Of a stretch of 32,154 bases of DNA, positions 8,374 through 18,625 are shown in pieces. The number at the start of each line of letters is the position of its first letter. The first letter of the stretch is position 1. The translations under genes and the position numbers were made by a program. Below the pieces are notes generated by a model. That model saw only the letters and a list, made by a program, of their open reading frames with translations, made no database searches and was not told the DNA's origin. Source of the stretch: an uncultured Desulfuromonadales bacterium (GTDB taxonomy: Bacteria; Desulfobacterota; Desulfuromonadia; Desulfuromonadales; Trichloromonadaceae). The DNA is taken from positions 1-32,154 of the forward strand of contig CALZIZ010000013.1 in the NCBI GenBank assembly GCA_945787465.1, in the 5' to 3' direction.

Positions 8374-8436
8374 GGTTAGGGGCTAGGGGCTAGGGGCTAG
8401 GTTTAACCTTTAACCTTTAACCTTTAACCTTTAACC
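8374..8436. repeat. Two facing heptamer arrays in one register, between ribBA and ribH
   Basis: Nine consecutive 7-bp units run without a phase break: GGTTAGG, three of GGCTAGG (8374-8401), then five exact copies of TTTAACC (8402-8436). Read on the minus strand the second block is GGTTAAA. The array starts ten bases after the ribBA stop in the direction of transcription and fills most of the ribBA-ribH spacer, so its length sets the distance between two cotranscribed genes. Confidence 0.9.
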
Positions 8437-8446
8437 AGAAAATTAG

Positions 8447-9652
8447 TTACAAATTTTCAAGTAGATGCCCGAGTTTTTCGCGCTTGGTTTTAAGGTAATT
8501 GAGGTTCTCCCCGGTCGGTTGTGCCTGGAGAGATACCCGCTCGACGATTTCCAGACCGTAGCCTTCGAGACCAACGATCTTTTTGGGGTTGTTGGTCATC
8601 AGGCGGATCTGGCGAATCCCCAACTCTGCGAGCATCTGGGCGCCGATACCGTAATCGCGCAGATCGGCCTTAAAGCCAAGGGCCTCGTTGGCCTCTACGG
8701 TATCGTGACCTTCGTCCTGCAGGGCGTAGGCCTTCAGCTTGTTGATCAGGCCGATTCCCCTGCCCTCCTGGCGCATGTAGAGAATCACCCCGGCTCCTTC
8801 CTCATCGATCTGCGCCATAGCCGCCTGCAACTGATCGCCGCAATCGCAACGCTGGGAGCCGAAAACATCGCCGGTCAGGCATTCGGAATGCACCCGCACC
8901 AGCACCGGCTGATCGGGCTTGACTTCGCCCTTCACCAGGGCCAGGTTCTGGGATTCATCAACGTCGTTGTCATAGACGATGGCCTTGAAATCACCACCGT
9001 AGAGGGTCGGCAACTTGGTTTCCGCCGCTCGGCGCACCAGCATTTCTTTGCGCATGCGGTACTCGACCAGATCAGCTATGGTGACAATCTTGAGGTCATG
9101 GGTTTCGGCAAACTCCTGAAGTTGAGGCATCCGTGACATGGTACCGTCATCGTTCATGATTTCGCAGATCACCCCGGCCGGCTTGAGCCCGGCAAGGCGG
9201 GCCAGATCGACGGACCCTTCGGTCTGTCCGGCGCGCACCAGTACCCCGCCCTTTTTGGCGCGCAAGGGAAAGACGTGGCCCGGACGGGCCAGGTCGCCGG
9301 CCGTCGATTCATCGGCTATGGCCACCCTGATGGTCTGGGCCCGGTCCGCTGCGGAGATGCCGGTAGTCACCCCGCGACGTGCCTCAATCGATACGGTAAA
9401 TGCGGTGCCGAAGGAGGAGGTGTTGTCCTGCACCATCAGAGGCAGATCGAGATAATCGGCGCGATCTTCGCTCAGTGAAAGGCAGATCAACCCGCGCCCT
9501 TCTTTGGCCATGAAGTTGATGTCCTCGGTGGTCACGAGCTCGGCGGCCATGGCGAGGTCGCCTTCGTTTTCCCGGTCTTCGTCATCGACCAGAATCACCA
9601 TTTTACCCTTGCGGATATCTTCGAGGGCTGCTTCGATTTTAGCTATTGGCAT
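8447..9652 (-). CDS. ribBA: Bifunctional 3,4-dihydroxy-2-butanone 4-phosphate synthase / GTP cyclohydrolase II
   Basis: A 402-residue two-domain enzyme feeding both branches of riboflavin synthesis. The N-terminal RibB domain (about 1-200) has [42 protein letters not shown] and RPGHVFPL, with the DRENEGD active-site loop. The C-terminal RibA domain (about 205-402) has [20 protein letters not shown], whose C258, C269 and C271 bind zinc, followed by [20 protein letters not shown] and [15 protein letters not shown] at 9652 is chosen because AAAGGA lies eight bases upstream; the longer frame to 9688 would run into ribE. Confidence 0.97.
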   Translation of the reverse strand: MPIAKIEAALEDIRKGKMVILVDDEDRENEGDLAMAAELVTTEDINFMAKEGRGLICLSLSEDRADYLDLPLMVQDNTSSFGTAFTVSIEARRGVTTGISAADRAQTIRVAIADESTAGDLARPGHVFPLRAKKGGVLVRAGQTEGSVDLARLAGLKPAGVICEIMNDDGTMSRMPQLQEFAETHDLKIVTIADLVEYRMRKEMLVRRAAETKLPTLYGGDFKAIVYDNDVDESQNLALVKGEVKPDQPVLVRVHSECLTGDVFGSQRCDCGDQLQAAMAQIDEEGAGVILYMRQEGRGIGLINKLKAYALQDEGHDTVEANEALGFKADLRDYGIGAQMLAELGIRQIRLMTNNPKKIVGLEGYGLEIVERVSLQAQPTGENLNYLKTKREKLGHLLENL

Positions 9653-9684
9653 AATGCAAATCCTTTGTGTGACTGGTAAATATG

Positions 9685-10335
9685 TCACAGAAATCCGTGC
9701 TTGGCAAGAAAATCGACCCCGATAGACCCTTGCTTACGATCCTCGGACGCCCCCTTGATCAGCCGTTCAACATACTTGCCGATCAAGTCGGTTTCGATAT
9801 TGACCCGGTCGCCGGGCTGGCGGTGGTGCAGGGTTGTCATGGCCAGGGAATGAGGGATGATCGAAACACCGAAGGTTTCGGCGCTCACCTGGTTGATGGT
9901 CAGACTGATACCCTCAACGGCAATCGACCCTTTTTCGATCAGGTAGCGGCTGAGAGCCGGTGGGATGCGAAAGGTGAAACGGACGGCATTGGCGTCACGC
10001 ACCCGTTCGGTGATCGTTGCCAGCCCGTCCACATGGCCGCTGACCAGGTGACCGCCGAGCCGGTCGCTGAGCCTCAGGGCCCTCTCCAGATTGACCCGGC
10101 TGCCCGGCTTAAGCTCGCCAAGGGTTGATCTGTCGAGGGTTTCAGGGGAAACGTCGGCGCAGAATTGACCATCGCCAAAGGAGACCACGGTCAGGCAGAT
10201 GCCGTTAACGGCAATACTTTCTCCCAGAACCAGTTCGGCCATCGGCAACCCGGTGGCCACGGTCAGCCGAACACTTTGAGAGCTACGCTGCAGCTCCCTG
10301 AGGGTTCCGAGGTCCTCGATCAGTCCGGTGAACAT
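9685..10335 (-). CDS. ribE: Riboflavin synthase alpha chain
   Basis: A 216-residue enzyme dismutating two lumazines to riboflavin. It has the two-fold internal repeat of the family: [12 protein letters not shown] with [17 protein letters not shown], then [12 protein letters not shown] with [15 protein letters not shown]. The start overlaps the end of ribD by 16 bases, so translation is probably coupled. In many Proteobacteria this gene is called ribE or ribC. Confidence 0.96.
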   Translation of the reverse strand: MFTGLIEDLGTLRELQRSSQSVRLTVATGLPMAELVLGESIAVNGICLTVVSFGDGQFCADVSPETLDRSTLGELKPGSRVNLERALRLSDRLGGHLVSGHVDGLATITERVRDANAVRFTFRIPPALSRYLIEKGSIAVEGISLTINQVSAETFGVSIIPHSLAMTTLHHRQPGDRVNIETDLIGKYVERLIKGASEDRKQGSIGVDFLAKHGFL

Positions 10336-11429
10336 CTGCGCACCTCCCCTTCAATAAGGATGTCGTTATCAAATCGGCTCACCCTGATCTGGTCGAGTTC
10401 GAAGGCATCCGATAAACGCTCGACCCCGGACCCGGCAAACAGGCCCTTGCCCCCAAAACCGCCCAGCAGTTTGGGCCCCATAAACAGCATCACCCTATCG
10501 ATTATGCCGCAAGCAAGGGCTGCGCTGTTCAGTCCGCTGCCCCCCTCAAGAAGCAGACTCTGGATTCCGCTATCGCCCAACCGGCGCATCAGAACCCGCA
10601 GGTCGAGGTGGCCTTCGGCTTCGGGCAGCTGCCAGACTTCGATACCCCGCCCTTGAAGGCGTTGCACTTTGTCCTGCGGAGCCCGCGCGGTGGTGGCAAT
10701 AACCGTGGCCGCTGCCGATTCCAGGTCAAGAATCGCGGCATTTTCGGGGATTCTCAACCGTCCATCGACGACAATCCGCAGCGGGTCGCGACCGCCCTCG
10801 GGCAGCCGAGTGGTGAGCCGGGGATTATCCCTGAGAACGGTGCCGATGCCGACCATGATGGCATCAACCTTGTCACGCACCCGATGCACCTGTTGGCGAC
10901 TTTTCTCATTGGAGATCCACTGGGAATCTCCCGTTGCCGTGGCGCAGTTGCCATCGAGGGTCAGGGCAGCCTTAAGAGTGACCAAAGGCACTCCCTGGGT
11001 AACGTGCTTGGCAAAGGGCGCGATCAACCGCCGACATTCCTGCTCCAGAATCCCAACCTGCACGACAAGCCCTGCCTGCTGCATCCGGGCAATGCCCCGG
11101 CCGCTGACCTGGGGGTTTGGGTCGCTGGTGCCGATAAAGACCCGACCGATGCCAGCAGCGATGACCGCATCGGCGCAGGGCCCGGTGCGCCCCTGATGGG
11201 AACAGGGCTCAAGGGTCACGTAAAGGTCGGCTCCCCTGGCTTTTCCCCCGGCTTGGCGCAGGGCAAAGATTTCGGCATGAGGTTCGCCGGCCCTGGGGTG
11301 AAACCCTTCACCGACGACCTGTCCGTTGCTGACCACAACCGACCCGACGGCCGGGTTGGGGCGCGTGCGCCCCTCGCCACGACGGGCCAGGGCCAGGGCC
11401 TGGTGCATGATTTTTTCGGCCTCAGCCAT
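10320..11429 (-). CDS. ribD: Bifunctional riboflavin deaminase/reductase
   Basis: A 369-residue enzyme carrying out the second and third riboflavin steps. The N-terminal deaminase domain (about 1-145) has RTRPNPAVGSVVV, the zinc motif HAE (H51) and EPCSHQGRTGPC (C76, C85). The reductase domain (about 148-369) has PLVTLKAALTLDGNCATATG, SRQQVHRVRDKVDAIMVGIG, RDPLRIVVDGRLRI and LLLEGGSGLNSAAL. It lies 26 bases after nrdR and overlaps ribE. No FMN riboswitch is visible ahead of it. Confidence 0.97.
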   Translation of the reverse strand: MAEAEKIMHQALALARRGEGRTRPNPAVGSVVVSNGQVVGEGFHPRAGEPHAEIFALRQAGGKARGADLYVTLEPCSHQGRTGPCADAVIAAGIGRVFIGTSDPNPQVSGRGIARMQQAGLVVQVGILEQECRRLIAPFAKHVTQGVPLVTLKAALTLDGNCATATGDSQWISNEKSRQQVHRVRDKVDAIMVGIGTVLRDNPRLTTRLPEGGRDPLRIVVDGRLRIPENAAILDLESAAATVIATTARAPQDKVQRLQGRGIEVWQLPEAEGHLDLRVLMRRLGDSGIQSLLLEGGSGLNSAALACGIIDRVMLFMGPKLLGGFGGKGLFAGSGVERLSDAFELDQIRVSRFDNDILIEGEVRRCSPD

Positions 11430-11455
11430 GTTGCTCCGCTACGGGCAAGGGGAAA

Positions 11456-11929
11456 TCAAGAGTGGGAATTGCGGCCGCCCTGGGCCAGAATTTCGGTTAA
11501 CTCAGACATGAACTCGGTAATGTCCTTGAACTGGCGGTACACCGAGGCGAATCGCACGTAAGCGACCTGGTCGATCTCGTGAAGGGCCTTCATAACCGCC
11601 TCACCGATACGACTGGAATCGACCTCCTTGTCGCCACACTCCTGAAAGAAAACTTCCAACCCATCGACCACCTTTTCAATTGTGGCAATCGAGACCGGAC
11701 GTTTCTCGCAGGCGCGCTTGATTCCGCCGATGATTTTCTGGCGATCGAAAGGTTCGCGGCGCCCATCCTTCTTGATCACCAGCGGCAGGGTTTCTTCGAC
11801 CCTCTCGTAGGTGGTAAATCTGCGGCCGCAATCGGCGCATTCGCGGCGGCGGCGGATATTGTTGCCTTCCTTGCCGAGGCGTGAATCGATAACCTTGGTG
11901 TCGGCAAAGCTGCAGAAGGGGCATTTCAT
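11456..11929 (-). CDS. nrdR: Transcriptional repressor NrdR
   Basis: A 157-residue repressor of ribonucleotide reductase genes. The zinc ribbon [17 protein letters not shown] plus [15 protein letters not shown] supplies C3, C6, C31 and C34; the ATP-cone domain (about 49-139) starts [20 protein letters not shown] and senses ATP/d[18 protein letters not shown] is the usual C-terminal end. The ATG overlaps the stop of the dCMP deaminase by four bases, linking dNTP supply control with pyrimidine deoxynucleotide metabolism. Confidence 0.97.
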   Translation of the reverse strand: MKCPFCSFADTKVIDSRLGKEGNNIRRRRECADCGRRFTTYERVEETLPLVIKKDGRREPFDRQKIIGGIKRACEKRPVSIATIEKVVDGLEVFFQECGDKEVDSSRIGEAVMKALHEIDQVAYVRFASVYRQFKDITEFMSELTEILAQGGRNSHS

Positions 11930-12402
11930 GGACCATCCTCCTTGGCGCCGGGGGGGAGATCACCAAAGGCGCAAACCTCTATTCCCGATTCATCGAGCAT
12001 CTGCCGGGAAAGCTCGTCCGGGTATCCCTCGAGAAAAATGACTCGATCGACTCCGGCGTTAATGATCATCTTGGAGCAGATGACGCAAGGCGAATTGGTA
12101 CAGTAGATGGTCCCCCCGGCAATATTCACACCATGCTTGGCGGCCTGGATGATGGCATTCTGCTCGGCGTGGAGCCCCCGGCACAGCTCATGCCGCTCTC
12201 CCGAAGGGACCCCAAGCTTCTGACGCAGGCACCCGACCTCTGAGCAATGGGTGATGCCGGACGGAGTACCGTTGTAGCCGGTGGCGAGGATATTTTTTTC
12301 CTTAACCACCACGGCACCGACCTGGCGGCGCAGACAGGTCGAGCGTCTGGCCACCAGGCTGGCGATCTCCATGAAATATTCTTCCCAGGACGGACGGTCC
12401 AT
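11926..12402 (-). CDS. dCMP deaminase family protein
   Basis: A 158-residue zinc-dependent cytidine/deoxycytidylate deaminase expected to convert dCMP to dUMP for thymidylate synthesis. The catalytic motifs are HAEQN (H78, E80) and [11 protein letters not shown] (C106, C109), with the extra cysteine/histidine insertion [18 protein letters not shown] and [10 protein letters not shown] characteristic of dCMP deaminases (ComEB-like). Its ATG follows the glyA TAA directly, and its stop overlaps nrdR. Confidence 0.92.
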   Translation of the reverse strand: MDRPSWEEYFMEIASLVARRSTCLRRQVGAVVVKEKNILATGYNGTPSGITHCSEVGCLRQKLGVPSGERHELCRGLHAEQNAIIQAAKHGVNIAGGTIYCTNSPCVICSKMIINAGVDRVIFLEGYPDELSRQMLDESGIEVCAFGDLPPGAKEDGP

Positions 12403-13653
12403 TTAGCCTAGACGATGTGCGTACAAGGGAAAGTTTTTGCAAAGCTCTTTCACCTCGGCGCGGATGGCGGCCAGTTCGGCCTCGTTGTCGATATTCTTCA
12501 GCGCCCGCCCGATCCAGGCTGAGACCTGCTCCATCTGGGCCTCTTTAAGGCCGCGACTGGTCGTTGCAGGGGTGCCGATCCGGACACCGCTGGTGACGAA
12601 AGGCGACCGGGTGTCAAAGGGCACGGCATTCTTGTTGACTGTGATGCCAGCTTTCTCCAGGGTCTCTTCAGCCACCTTTCCGGTCAACTCGGTGCCGGTA
12701 AAATCAAGCAGCATCAGGTGATTGTCGGTGCCCCCAGAGACCAGCTTGAAGCCCTCCCTGACCAATGCTGCAGCCAGAGCCTGGGCGTTTTTGACCACCT
12801 GCTGAGCATACCCTTTGAACTCGGGCTGCAGGGCCTCCTTGAAGGCTACAGCCTTGGCAGCGATCACATGCATCAGCGGTCCGCCCTGAATTCCGGGGAA
12901 GATATTGCTGTTAATTTTCTTGGCAAACTCTTCCTTGCACAGGATCATGCCGCCGCGGGGGCCGCGCAGAGTCTTGTGGGTGGTGGTGGTGACGAATTCT
13001 GCGTAAGGAATCGGGCTGGGGTGCTCGCCTGCCGCGACAAGCCCTGCGATATGGGCCATGTCGACCATCACCATGGCCCCGACCTGGTCGGCAATCTTGC
13101 GGAAGGCGGGAAAGTCCAGGGTTCTGGCATAGGCGCTGGCACCGACCACGATGAGCTTCGGCTTGTGCTCAACGGCCAGGCGCTCGACCTCTTCATAGTC
13201 AATGGTGCCGGTCTCTTCTTTAACCCCGTAAGGGACGATATTGAAGAGCTTGCCTGAGAAATTGACCGGCGAACCGTGGGTCAGGTGGCCGCCATGGGCC
13301 AGGTTCATACCGAGGATGGTGTCGCCGGGCTTGCAGACGGAAAAATACACCGCCATATTTGCCTGGGAGCCTGAGTGAGGCTGAACATTGGCATGCTCGG
13401 CGCCAAAGAGTTCTTTGGCACGGTCGATGGCGAGCTGCTCGGCGACATCGACGAACTCGCAGCCGCCGTAATAACGCTTGCTGGGATAGCCCTCGGCGTA
13501 CTTGTTGGTGAGAACCGAGCCCTGCACCTCGAGCACTTGCTCGCTGACGAAGTTTTCCGATGCAATAAACTCCAGGCTGTACTCCTGGCGTTCGGTCTCG
13601 CGGGTGATGGTGGCTGCAATTTCAGGGTCAAATTGGGTCAGCATTTGGGACAT
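12403..13653 (-). CDS. glyA: Serine hydroxymethyltransferase
   Basis: A 416-residue PLP enzyme interconverting serine and glycine with tetrahydrofolate, the main source of one-carbon units. [64 protein letters not shown] and [15 protein letters not shown] (PLP lysine K227) are family signatures. ATG at 13653 is chosen because GGAGG lies seven bases before it; the frame extends to 13692 but the added residues are not conserved. It heads a tight gene run with the dCMP deaminase and nrdR. Confidence 0.97.
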   Translation of the reverse strand: MSQMLTQFDPEIAATITRETERQEYSLEFIASENFVSEQVLEVQGSVLTNKYAEGYPSKRYYGGCEFVDVAEQLAIDRAKELFGAEHANVQPHSGSQANMAVYFSVCKPGDTILGMNLAHGGHLTHGSPVNFSGKLFNIVPYGVKEETGTIDYEEVERLAVEHKPKLIVVGASAYARTLDFPAFRKIADQVGAMVMVDMAHIAGLVAAGEHPSPIPYAEFVTTTTHKTLRGPRGGMILCKEEFAKKINSNIFPGIQGGPLMHVIAAKAVAFKEALQPEFKGYAQQVVKNAQALAAALVREGFKLVSGGTDNHLMLLDFTGTELTGKVAEETLEKAGITVNKNAVPFDTRSPFVTSGVRIGTPATTSRGLKEAQMEQVSAWIGRALKNIDNEAELAAIRAEVKELCKNFPLYAHRLG

Positions 13654-13711
13654 CTTAAATCCTCCGGTGGCGGAAACGGGCCGCTGGTACAAAAATGAAA
13701 CTGGTGGAAAA

Positions 13712-13754
13712 CGAATGGGCAGGCCCTCGGCCTGCCCATTCGGCTGATCAGCCG
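13712..13754 (-). terminator. Terminator or attenuator hairpin between rpiB and glyA
   Basis: CGAATGGGCAGGCC (13712-13725) and GGCCTGCCCATTCG (13729-13742) form a perfect 14-bp stem with a 3-base loop, followed on the minus strand by TTTT. A second perfect 14-bp palindrome, CGGCTGATCAGCCG (13741-13754), abuts the rpiB stop codon. Together they probably end or reduce transcription from rpiB before glyA, which would then need its own promoter. Confidence 0.65.
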
Positions 13755-14210
13755 TCAGATCTGCCCTTTTTGAACCTCTTGTTCAATCTGGGCGATCTTG
13801 TCGAGGCGCCGCTGGTGCCGGCCTCCCTCGAACGCCGTATCAAGCCAGGCAGCAACCATTTTTCTGGCGACCTCGGGAGCCAGAACCCGCCCCCCCATGA
13901 CGATGATATTGGCGTTATTGTGTTCCTTGCACATGCGGGCGGTAAACTCATCGTTGATCAGGGCTGCGCGCACCCCGGGGAACTTGTTGGCAACGATGGA
14001 CATCCCTATGCCGGTTCCACAGATCAGGATTCCTTTTTCAGCTTCGCCCCTTGAAACCGCGCGGGCCACCTTTTCGCCGAAATCAGGATAATCGACGGAC
14101 TCGCTGTTTCCGGTACCCAGATCGCGGACCGCAACCTGCCTCTCCTCAAGGAACGTCTTCACCAGTTCTTTAAGCTCGAGCCCACCGTGATCACTGGCAA
14201 TAATAAACAT
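13755..14210 (-). CDS. rpiB: Ribose 5-phosphate isomerase B
   Basis: A 151-residue isomerase of the RpiB/LacAB family interconverting ribose 5-phosphate and ribulose 5-phosphate, the latter a riboflavin precursor. [45 protein letters not shown] (catalytic C64), [20 protein letters not shown] and NIIVMGGR are conserved. It lies 11 bases after fabF and before glyA, a common order in this group of bacteria. Confidence 0.96.
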   Translation of the reverse strand: MFIIASDHGGLELKELVKTFLEERQVAVRDLGTGNSESVDYPDFGEKVARAVSRGEAEKGILICGTGIGMSIVANKFPGVRAALINDEFTARMCKEHNNANIIVMGGRVLAPEVARKMVAAWLDTAFEGGRHQRRLDKIAQIEQEVQKGQI

Positions 14211-14221
14211 ACCGCGATTCC

Positions 14222-15454
14222 TTATACCTTTTTAAACAGCAGGGAGGCGTTGGTGCCGCCGAAGCCGAAAGAGTTGGACATGGCAACCCGCACCTGCGCC
14301 TGGCGTCCTTCATTGGGCACATAGTCAAGGTCACACTCGGGGTCGGCATCCTGGTAATTTATGGTAGGCGGAATTTCTCCGCGGTCCATGGCAAGCAGAC
14401 TGAACACCGCCTCGATCCCACCTGCAGCACCGAGGGCATGGCCGGTCATACTCTTGGTCGAACTGATCATGACCTTCTTGGCATGGTCGCCAAGGACCGA
14501 CTTGATCGCCATGGTTTCGTAAAGGTCGTTAAAGTGGGTAGAGGTTCCGTGGGCATTGATGTAGTCGACCTCATCGGCGGCCACCCCGGCAGTATCCAGG
14601 GCCATCTTCATGCAGCGCGCCGCGCCTTCGCCACCGGGAGCGGGGGCGGTCAGGTGATGGGCATCGCCGGTCAGACCGTAGCCGGAAACCTCTCCGTAAA
14701 TTTTTGCGCCGCGCTTGACGGCTGCTTCGTACTCTTCAAGGACCACGATACCAGCGCCCTCAGCGAGGACGAAACCGTCCCGACCTTTGTCGAAAGGCCG
14801 ACTTGCGGCCTTAGGGTCATCGTTGCGGGTCGACAGAGCCTTCATCACATTAAAACCACCAATAGCCAACGGGGTCACCGTCGATTCAGTTCCGCCGGCG
14901 ATCATGGCATCGGCATCTCCGCGCTGAATCATGCGGAAGGCATCGCCGATCGAATGGGTTCCAGTGGCGCAGGCCGACACAGGTGAAAGGTTGGGGCCTT
15001 TTGCACCGTGCTTGATCGAAATCTGGCCAGGGGCCAGGTTGATAATCAACATGGGTATGAAGAACGGGGAGATCTTCTTGTAGCCGCCTTCCTGCAATGC
15101 CGTATGGTACTTTTCCATGGTCGGCAGGCCACCGAGACCGGAACCGACCACAACCCCGACACGCTCCGCGTTCTGGTCGGTAATCTGCAGGCCGGAATCC
15201 TGTATGGCCAGGTCGGCTGCAGCCATGGCATACTGGATGAAAAGGTCCATCTTCTTGACATCTTTTTTGTTGATGAAATCTTCGGCATTAAAGTCCTTGA
15301 CTTCACCGGCAATCTGGGTCGGCAGTTCCGAAGCATCAAAGCGCGAGATGCGATCAATGCCGGATTGTCCTTGCATCAGGGAGGTCCAGTTCTTCTCAAC
15401 CCCGGTACCCAGGGCTGAAACCACCCCGACGCCCGTCACGACGACTCTACGCAT
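14222..15454 (-). CDS. fabF: 3-oxoacyl-ACP synthase II (KAS II)
   Basis: A 410-residue condensing enzyme extending acyl-ACP with malonyl-ACP. The Cys-His-His triad is visible in [17 protein letters not shown] (C162), [11 protein letters not shown] and [16 protein letters not shown], with the C-terminal [15 protein letters not shown] loop. Starts [16 protein letters not shown]. It is the last fatty-acid gene of the operon, separated from acpP by about 160 bases with a hairpin. Confidence 0.97.
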   Translation of the reverse strand: MRRVVVTGVGVVSALGTGVEKNWTSLMQGQSGIDRISRFDASELPTQIAGEVKDFNAEDFINKKDVKKMDLFIQYAMAAADLAIQDSGLQITDQNAERVGVVVGSGLGGLPTMEKYHTALQEGGYKKISPFFIPMLIINLAPGQISIKHGAKGPNLSPVSACATGTHSIGDAFRMIQRGDADAMIAGGTESTVTPLAIGGFNVMKALSTRNDDPKAASRPFDKGRDGFVLAEGAGIVVLEEYEAAVKRGAKIYGEVSGYGLTGDAHHLTAPAPGGEGAARCMKMALDTAGVAADEVDYINAHGTSTHFNDLYETMAIKSVLGDHAKKVMISSTKSMTGHALGAAGGIEAVFSLLAMDRGEIPPTINYQDADPECDLDYVPNEGRQAQVRVAMSNSFGFGGTNASLLFKKV

Positions 15455-15567
15455 GATTATCTATCCTCCATTGGCTCTCTTTTACCCCGGCCTATGTTAA
15501 CTGCCTGTAGAAGCCAGTTATTTACTGTTTTATAGCGGTTCAGACATTAAGCCTGACCCATGTTATA

Positions 15568-15602
15568 AAGGGAGGAGGAATATCTTGCTTCCCCCTCCCC
15601 TA
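15568..15602 (-). terminator. Weak hairpin between acpP and fabF
   Basis: On the minus strand GGGAGGGGGAA pairs imperfectly with TTCCTCCTCCC across an 8-base loop and is followed by TTTAT. It may partly terminate or protect the acpP message, which usually must be far more abundant than its neighbours. The rest of the acpP-fabF spacer shows nothing I recognise. Confidence 0.4.
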
Positions 15603-15615
15603 TATTACATCAAAA

Positions 15616-15849
15616 TCAGGAATTCTCGTTGATGTAGTCGATAGCGTCCTGAACACACTGAATCTTTTCGGCGTCCTCGTCGGAGATTTCGATATCGAAC
15701 TCCTCCTCCAGAGCCATCACCAGCTCAACGGTATCCAGGGAGTCTGCCCCCAGGTCGTCCATGAACGATGCTTCTTTGGTCACCTGGTCTTCGTCAACAC
15801 CAAGCTGCTCTGCCACAATCTGTTTTACTCTTTCATCAATAGAAGCCAT
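15616..15849 (-). CDS. acpP: Acyl carrier protein
   Basis: A 77-residue acidic four-helix carrier holding growing acyl chains on 4'-phosphopantetheine. The attachment serine is S37 in [23 protein letters not shown] at 15849 is preceded by an excellent AAAGGAGGTGA site; a frame open to 15888 is not conserved. It lies between fabG and fabF as usual. Confidence 0.98.
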   Translation of the reverse strand: MASIDERVKQIVAEQLGVDEDQVTKEASFMDDLGADSLDTVELVMALEEEFDIEISDEDAEKIQCVQDAIDYINENS

Positions 15850-15909
15850 TTGCTTCACCTCCTTTGGGTTATTTGAACCGATGCCCACCGATGCGGAAAC
15901 CGGATCTGG

Positions 15910-16647
15910 TTACATATACATCCCGCCATTTACCCCGAGGACCTGGCCGGTGATATAACCGGCCTGCTCCGAGGCAAGAAATTTAACTGCATGGGCAATA
16001 TCCTCGACTGCGCCGAGCCGCCCCAGTGGAATCTGTGCCGTCAACTCCTGCCGGGCCTTCTCGGACAGGGCGTCGGTCATGTCGGTGGCGATAAACCCGG
16101 GGGTAATGGCATTAACGGTCACGTTACGCCGGGCCAGTTCGCGAGCCACAGATTTGGTCAAGCCGATCAGGCCGGCCTTGCTGGCGCAGTAATTAGCCTG
16201 CCCGGGATTGCCCATCTCGCCGACCACCGACGACATATTGATGATACGGCCAAATCTCTGCTTGCTCATCACCTTGGCGACGGCCCTGGTGCAGAGAAAA
16301 GCGCCCTTGAGATTGACATTGAGCACCTCGTCCCAGTCCTGGTCTTTCATGCGCAGCAGCAACCCGTCCCGGGTGATGCCGGCATTGTTGACCAGAATAT
16401 CGACACGGCCGAAGGCCTCAACGGCCTTTTCCACCAATCGGTCAGCATCGCTGCCTGAAGCAACGTCGCCGACAACAGCGACAGCCTGCCCGCCCTGTGA
16501 CTGAATCTGCCCCACCAACTCTTCGAGCAACTCGGCGTTACGGGCCGAGGCAACGATCCTGGCTCCGGCTTCGGCCAGAGACAGGGCAATACTGCGTCCG
16601 ATCCCGCGGGATGCTCCGGTAACGATGGCCACCTTGTCTTTAAGCAT
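15910..16647 (-). CDS. fabG: 3-oxoacyl-ACP reductase
   Basis: A 245-residue short-chain dehydrogenase reducing 3-oxoacyl-ACP with NADPH. The cofactor motif is IVTGASRGIGRSIALSLAEAG (TGxxxGIG, residues 10-17), with NNAGITRDGLLLRMKDQDWD; the catalytic Ser-Tyr-Lys is in IINMSSVVGEMGNPGQANYC followed by ASKAGLIG. The C-terminus YITGQVLGVNGGMYM is typical of FabG. It overlaps fabD by eight bases. Confidence 0.97.
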   Translation of the reverse strand: MLKDKVAIVTGASRGIGRSIALSLAEAGARIVASARNAELLEELVGQIQSQGGQAVAVVGDVASGSDADRLVEKAVEAFGRVDILVNNAGITRDGLLLRMKDQDWDEVLNVNLKGAFLCTRAVAKVMSKQRFGRIINMSSVVGEMGNPGQANYCASKAGLIGLTKSVARELARRNVTVNAITPGFIATDMTDALSEKARQELTAQIPLGRLGAVEDIAHAVKFLASEQAGYITGQVLGVNGGMYM

Positions 16648-17584
16648 GAAAATTCGCTCCGACTACGGATTCGAGCTTCTTTATACCGGCGGTGCTCTCA
16701 ACATTATGCACCACCGAGCCCTTGGCTATGCGCTTGATAAGCCCTGAAAGAACCTTGCCCGGGCCAACCTCAATATAACGCTCCACGCCAAGTTCGGCCA
16801 TATTCTTTACCGATTCGTCCCAGCGCACCGGGGCACTGACCTGGCTTATCAGAAGGTCCTTGACTCGAGCGGCGTCGCTGTTGGGTGTCGCTTCGACATT
16901 GCTGACCACAGGAACCCTCAGCGCGCCGATCTGAACATCGGCAAGAACCTCCTCCAGGCGCTCGCCTGCAGGCACCATCAGGGAACAATGGAAGGGTGCA
17001 CTGACCGGCAGCGGCAGGGCCCGTTTGGCGCCATTGGCCTTGGCCAGGTCACAGGCACGGGACACCGCAGAGCAGTGTCCGGCGATAACCACCTGACCGG
17101 GGCTGTTGAAATTCGCGGCAGAAACCACCTCGCCCTGGGCGGCTTCGGCGCAGAGGCTCTCGATGGTCGCAGTATCCAGGCCCATGATCGCCGCCATTGC
17201 ACCGACCCCTACCGGCACAGCTTCCTGCATAAAGGCACCACGCTGGCGCACCGTGCGTACAGCATCGGCAAACCCGAGGGCACCGGCACAGACCAGCGCC
17301 GAATATTCGCCGAGAGAATGCCCGGCTGCGACGCCGGGGGTCAGCCCGGTTTCCTGTTCAAGGACCCGCAGCGCAGCAACACTGACAGTGAGAATTGCCG
17401 GCTGGGTATTGGTCGTCAGCTTGAGGTCTTCTTCGGGACCGTTATAACACAATGAGGCGATATCGAACCCAAGAGAATCGTTGGCTTCTTCAAAAACCTG
17501 CCGGGCAACAGTAAAATTGTCGGCCAGATCCTTACCCATCCCAGGGCTCTGGGAACCCTGACCGGGAAAAACAAAGGCAATCAT
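16640..17584 (-). CDS. fabD: Malonyl-CoA:ACP transacylase
   Basis: A 314-residue acyltransferase loading malonate onto [23 protein letters not shown], the nucleophile loop [14 protein letters not shown] (S90), [10 protein letters not shown] with the catalytic histidine, and [14 protein letters not shown] are diagnostic. Its 3' end overlaps fabG by eight bases; fabH lies 47 bases upstream. Confidence 0.97.
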   Translation of the reverse strand: MIAFVFPGQGSQSPGMGKDLADNFTVARQVFEEANDSLGFDIASLCYNGPEEDLKLTTNTQPAILTVSVAALRVLEQETGLTPGVAAGHSLGEYSALVCAGALGFADAVRTVRQRGAFMQEAVPVGVGAMAAIMGLDTATIESLCAEAAQGEVVSAANFNSPGQVVIAGHCSAVSRACDLAKANGAKRALPLPVSAPFHCSLMVPAGERLEEVLADVQIGALRVPVVSNVEATPNSDAARVKDLLISQVSAPVRWDESVKNMAELGVERYIEVGPGKVLSGLIKRIAKGSVVHNVESTAGIKKLESVVGANFHA

Positions 17585-17631
17585 CGAATCCAGAAGCTCC
17601 TTGTCAGCTCAGTTTTTACAACCGGCAGTTC

Positions 17632-18612
17632 TTACCAACGCAGCAGGACCGCGCCCCAGGTAAACCCACCGCCGAAAGCGTCAAAAAGCAGCAGGTCGCC
17701 CTCCTTGACCCGACCGGCTCGATTCGCCTCGTCCAGGGCAATGGGAATGGTCGCTCCGGAGGTGTTTCCATACCGGTCGACATTAATAAAGACCTGATCC
17801 TCATTAAACCCAACACGCTTCGCGGTGGCTTCGAGAATCCGGCGGTTAGCCTGATGCGGGATAAACAGGTCCACGTCCTTGGCTTCGAGGCCGTTGGCCT
17901 CGAGGGCCTCGAGAGCAACCTCGGTGAGACAGCGAACCGCAACCTTAAAAACTTCGTTGCCCTGCATCTTCAGATACTGCAGGCGGTCGCGCAACCCCTC
18001 CTCGCTTGCCGGGTATCGGGTCGAAAAACCGGGCTGGTAAAGCAGTTCGAGGTAAGAGCCGTCGGCATGCAGATGGCTTGAGAGAATACCATTCTCCCCA
18101 TCCTGTGCCTCAAGCACCACCGCACCTGCACCATCACCAAAGAGGACACAGGTGTTGCGATCCTCCCAGTCAATGTGCCTGGAGAGAACCTCGGCACCAA
18201 TCACTAGGGCCTTTTTTGCCGAACCGACCTCGAGTTGCTTGACCGCAGCATCCAAAGCGTAGACAAAACCGCTGCAGGCAGCAGAAACATCGAAAGCCGC
18301 GGCGTTCATGGCTTTGAGATTTTTCTGCACCACGCAAGCCGTTGCCGGCCAGGGGTAATCCCCGGTGATCGTTCCGACGACCAGGTAATCGATCTCTTCG
18401 GCGGCAACGCCGGCCATTTCAAGGGCCCGCTCCGCCGCCTTGGTCGCCAGATCGGAGGTCAATTCGCCTTCGGCGGCAATGCGTCGTTCACGAATGCCGG
18501 TCCGGGTCTGAATCCATTCCTCGGTTGTATCTAGAGTTTTTTCAAGGTCAGCGTTAGTCAGGGTTTTAACAGGGACATAGGATCCGGTCCCGGTGATGCG
18601 TGCCCTTTTCAA
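17632..18612 (-). CDS. fabH: 3-oxoacyl-ACP synthase III (KAS III)
   Basis: A 326-residue initiating condensing enzyme using acetyl-CoA and malonyl-ACP. The active-site cysteine is C113 in FDVSAACSGFVYALD; FIPHQANRRIL and YGNTSGATIPIAL supply the histidine and asparagine. The start is TTG at 18612, with AAAGGAG nine bases upstream, giving KRARITGTGSYVPVK; the longer open frame to 18714 lies inside plsX and is not conserved. It begins 13 bases after the plsX stop. Confidence 0.95.
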   Translation of the reverse strand: MKRARITGTGSYVPVKTLTNADLEKTLDTTEEWIQTRTGIRERRIAAEGELTSDLATKAAERALEMAGVAAEEIDYLVVGTITGDYPWPATACVVQKNLKAMNAAAFDVSAACSGFVYALDAAVKQLEVGSAKKALVIGAEVLSRHIDWEDRNTCVLFGDGAGAVVLEAQDGENGILSSHLHADGSYLELLYQPGFSTRYPASEEGLRDRLQYLKMQGNEVFKVAVRCLTEVALEALEANGLEAKDVDLFIPHQANRRILEATAKRVGFNEDQVFINVDRYGNTSGATIPIALDEANRAGRVKEGDLLLFDAFGGGFTWGAVLLRW

Positions 18613-18625
18613 AAAAAGAACTCCT

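Noticed and set aside
8374-8401. Telomere-like GGCTAGG/GGTTAGG repeats suggesting a replicon end
   Set aside because: Only four units, embedded between two cotranscribed chromosomal genes; no hairpin end or replication genes.
11430-11455. FMN riboswitch ahead of ribD
   Set aside because: The nrdR-ribD gap is only 26 bases, too short for an FMN element.
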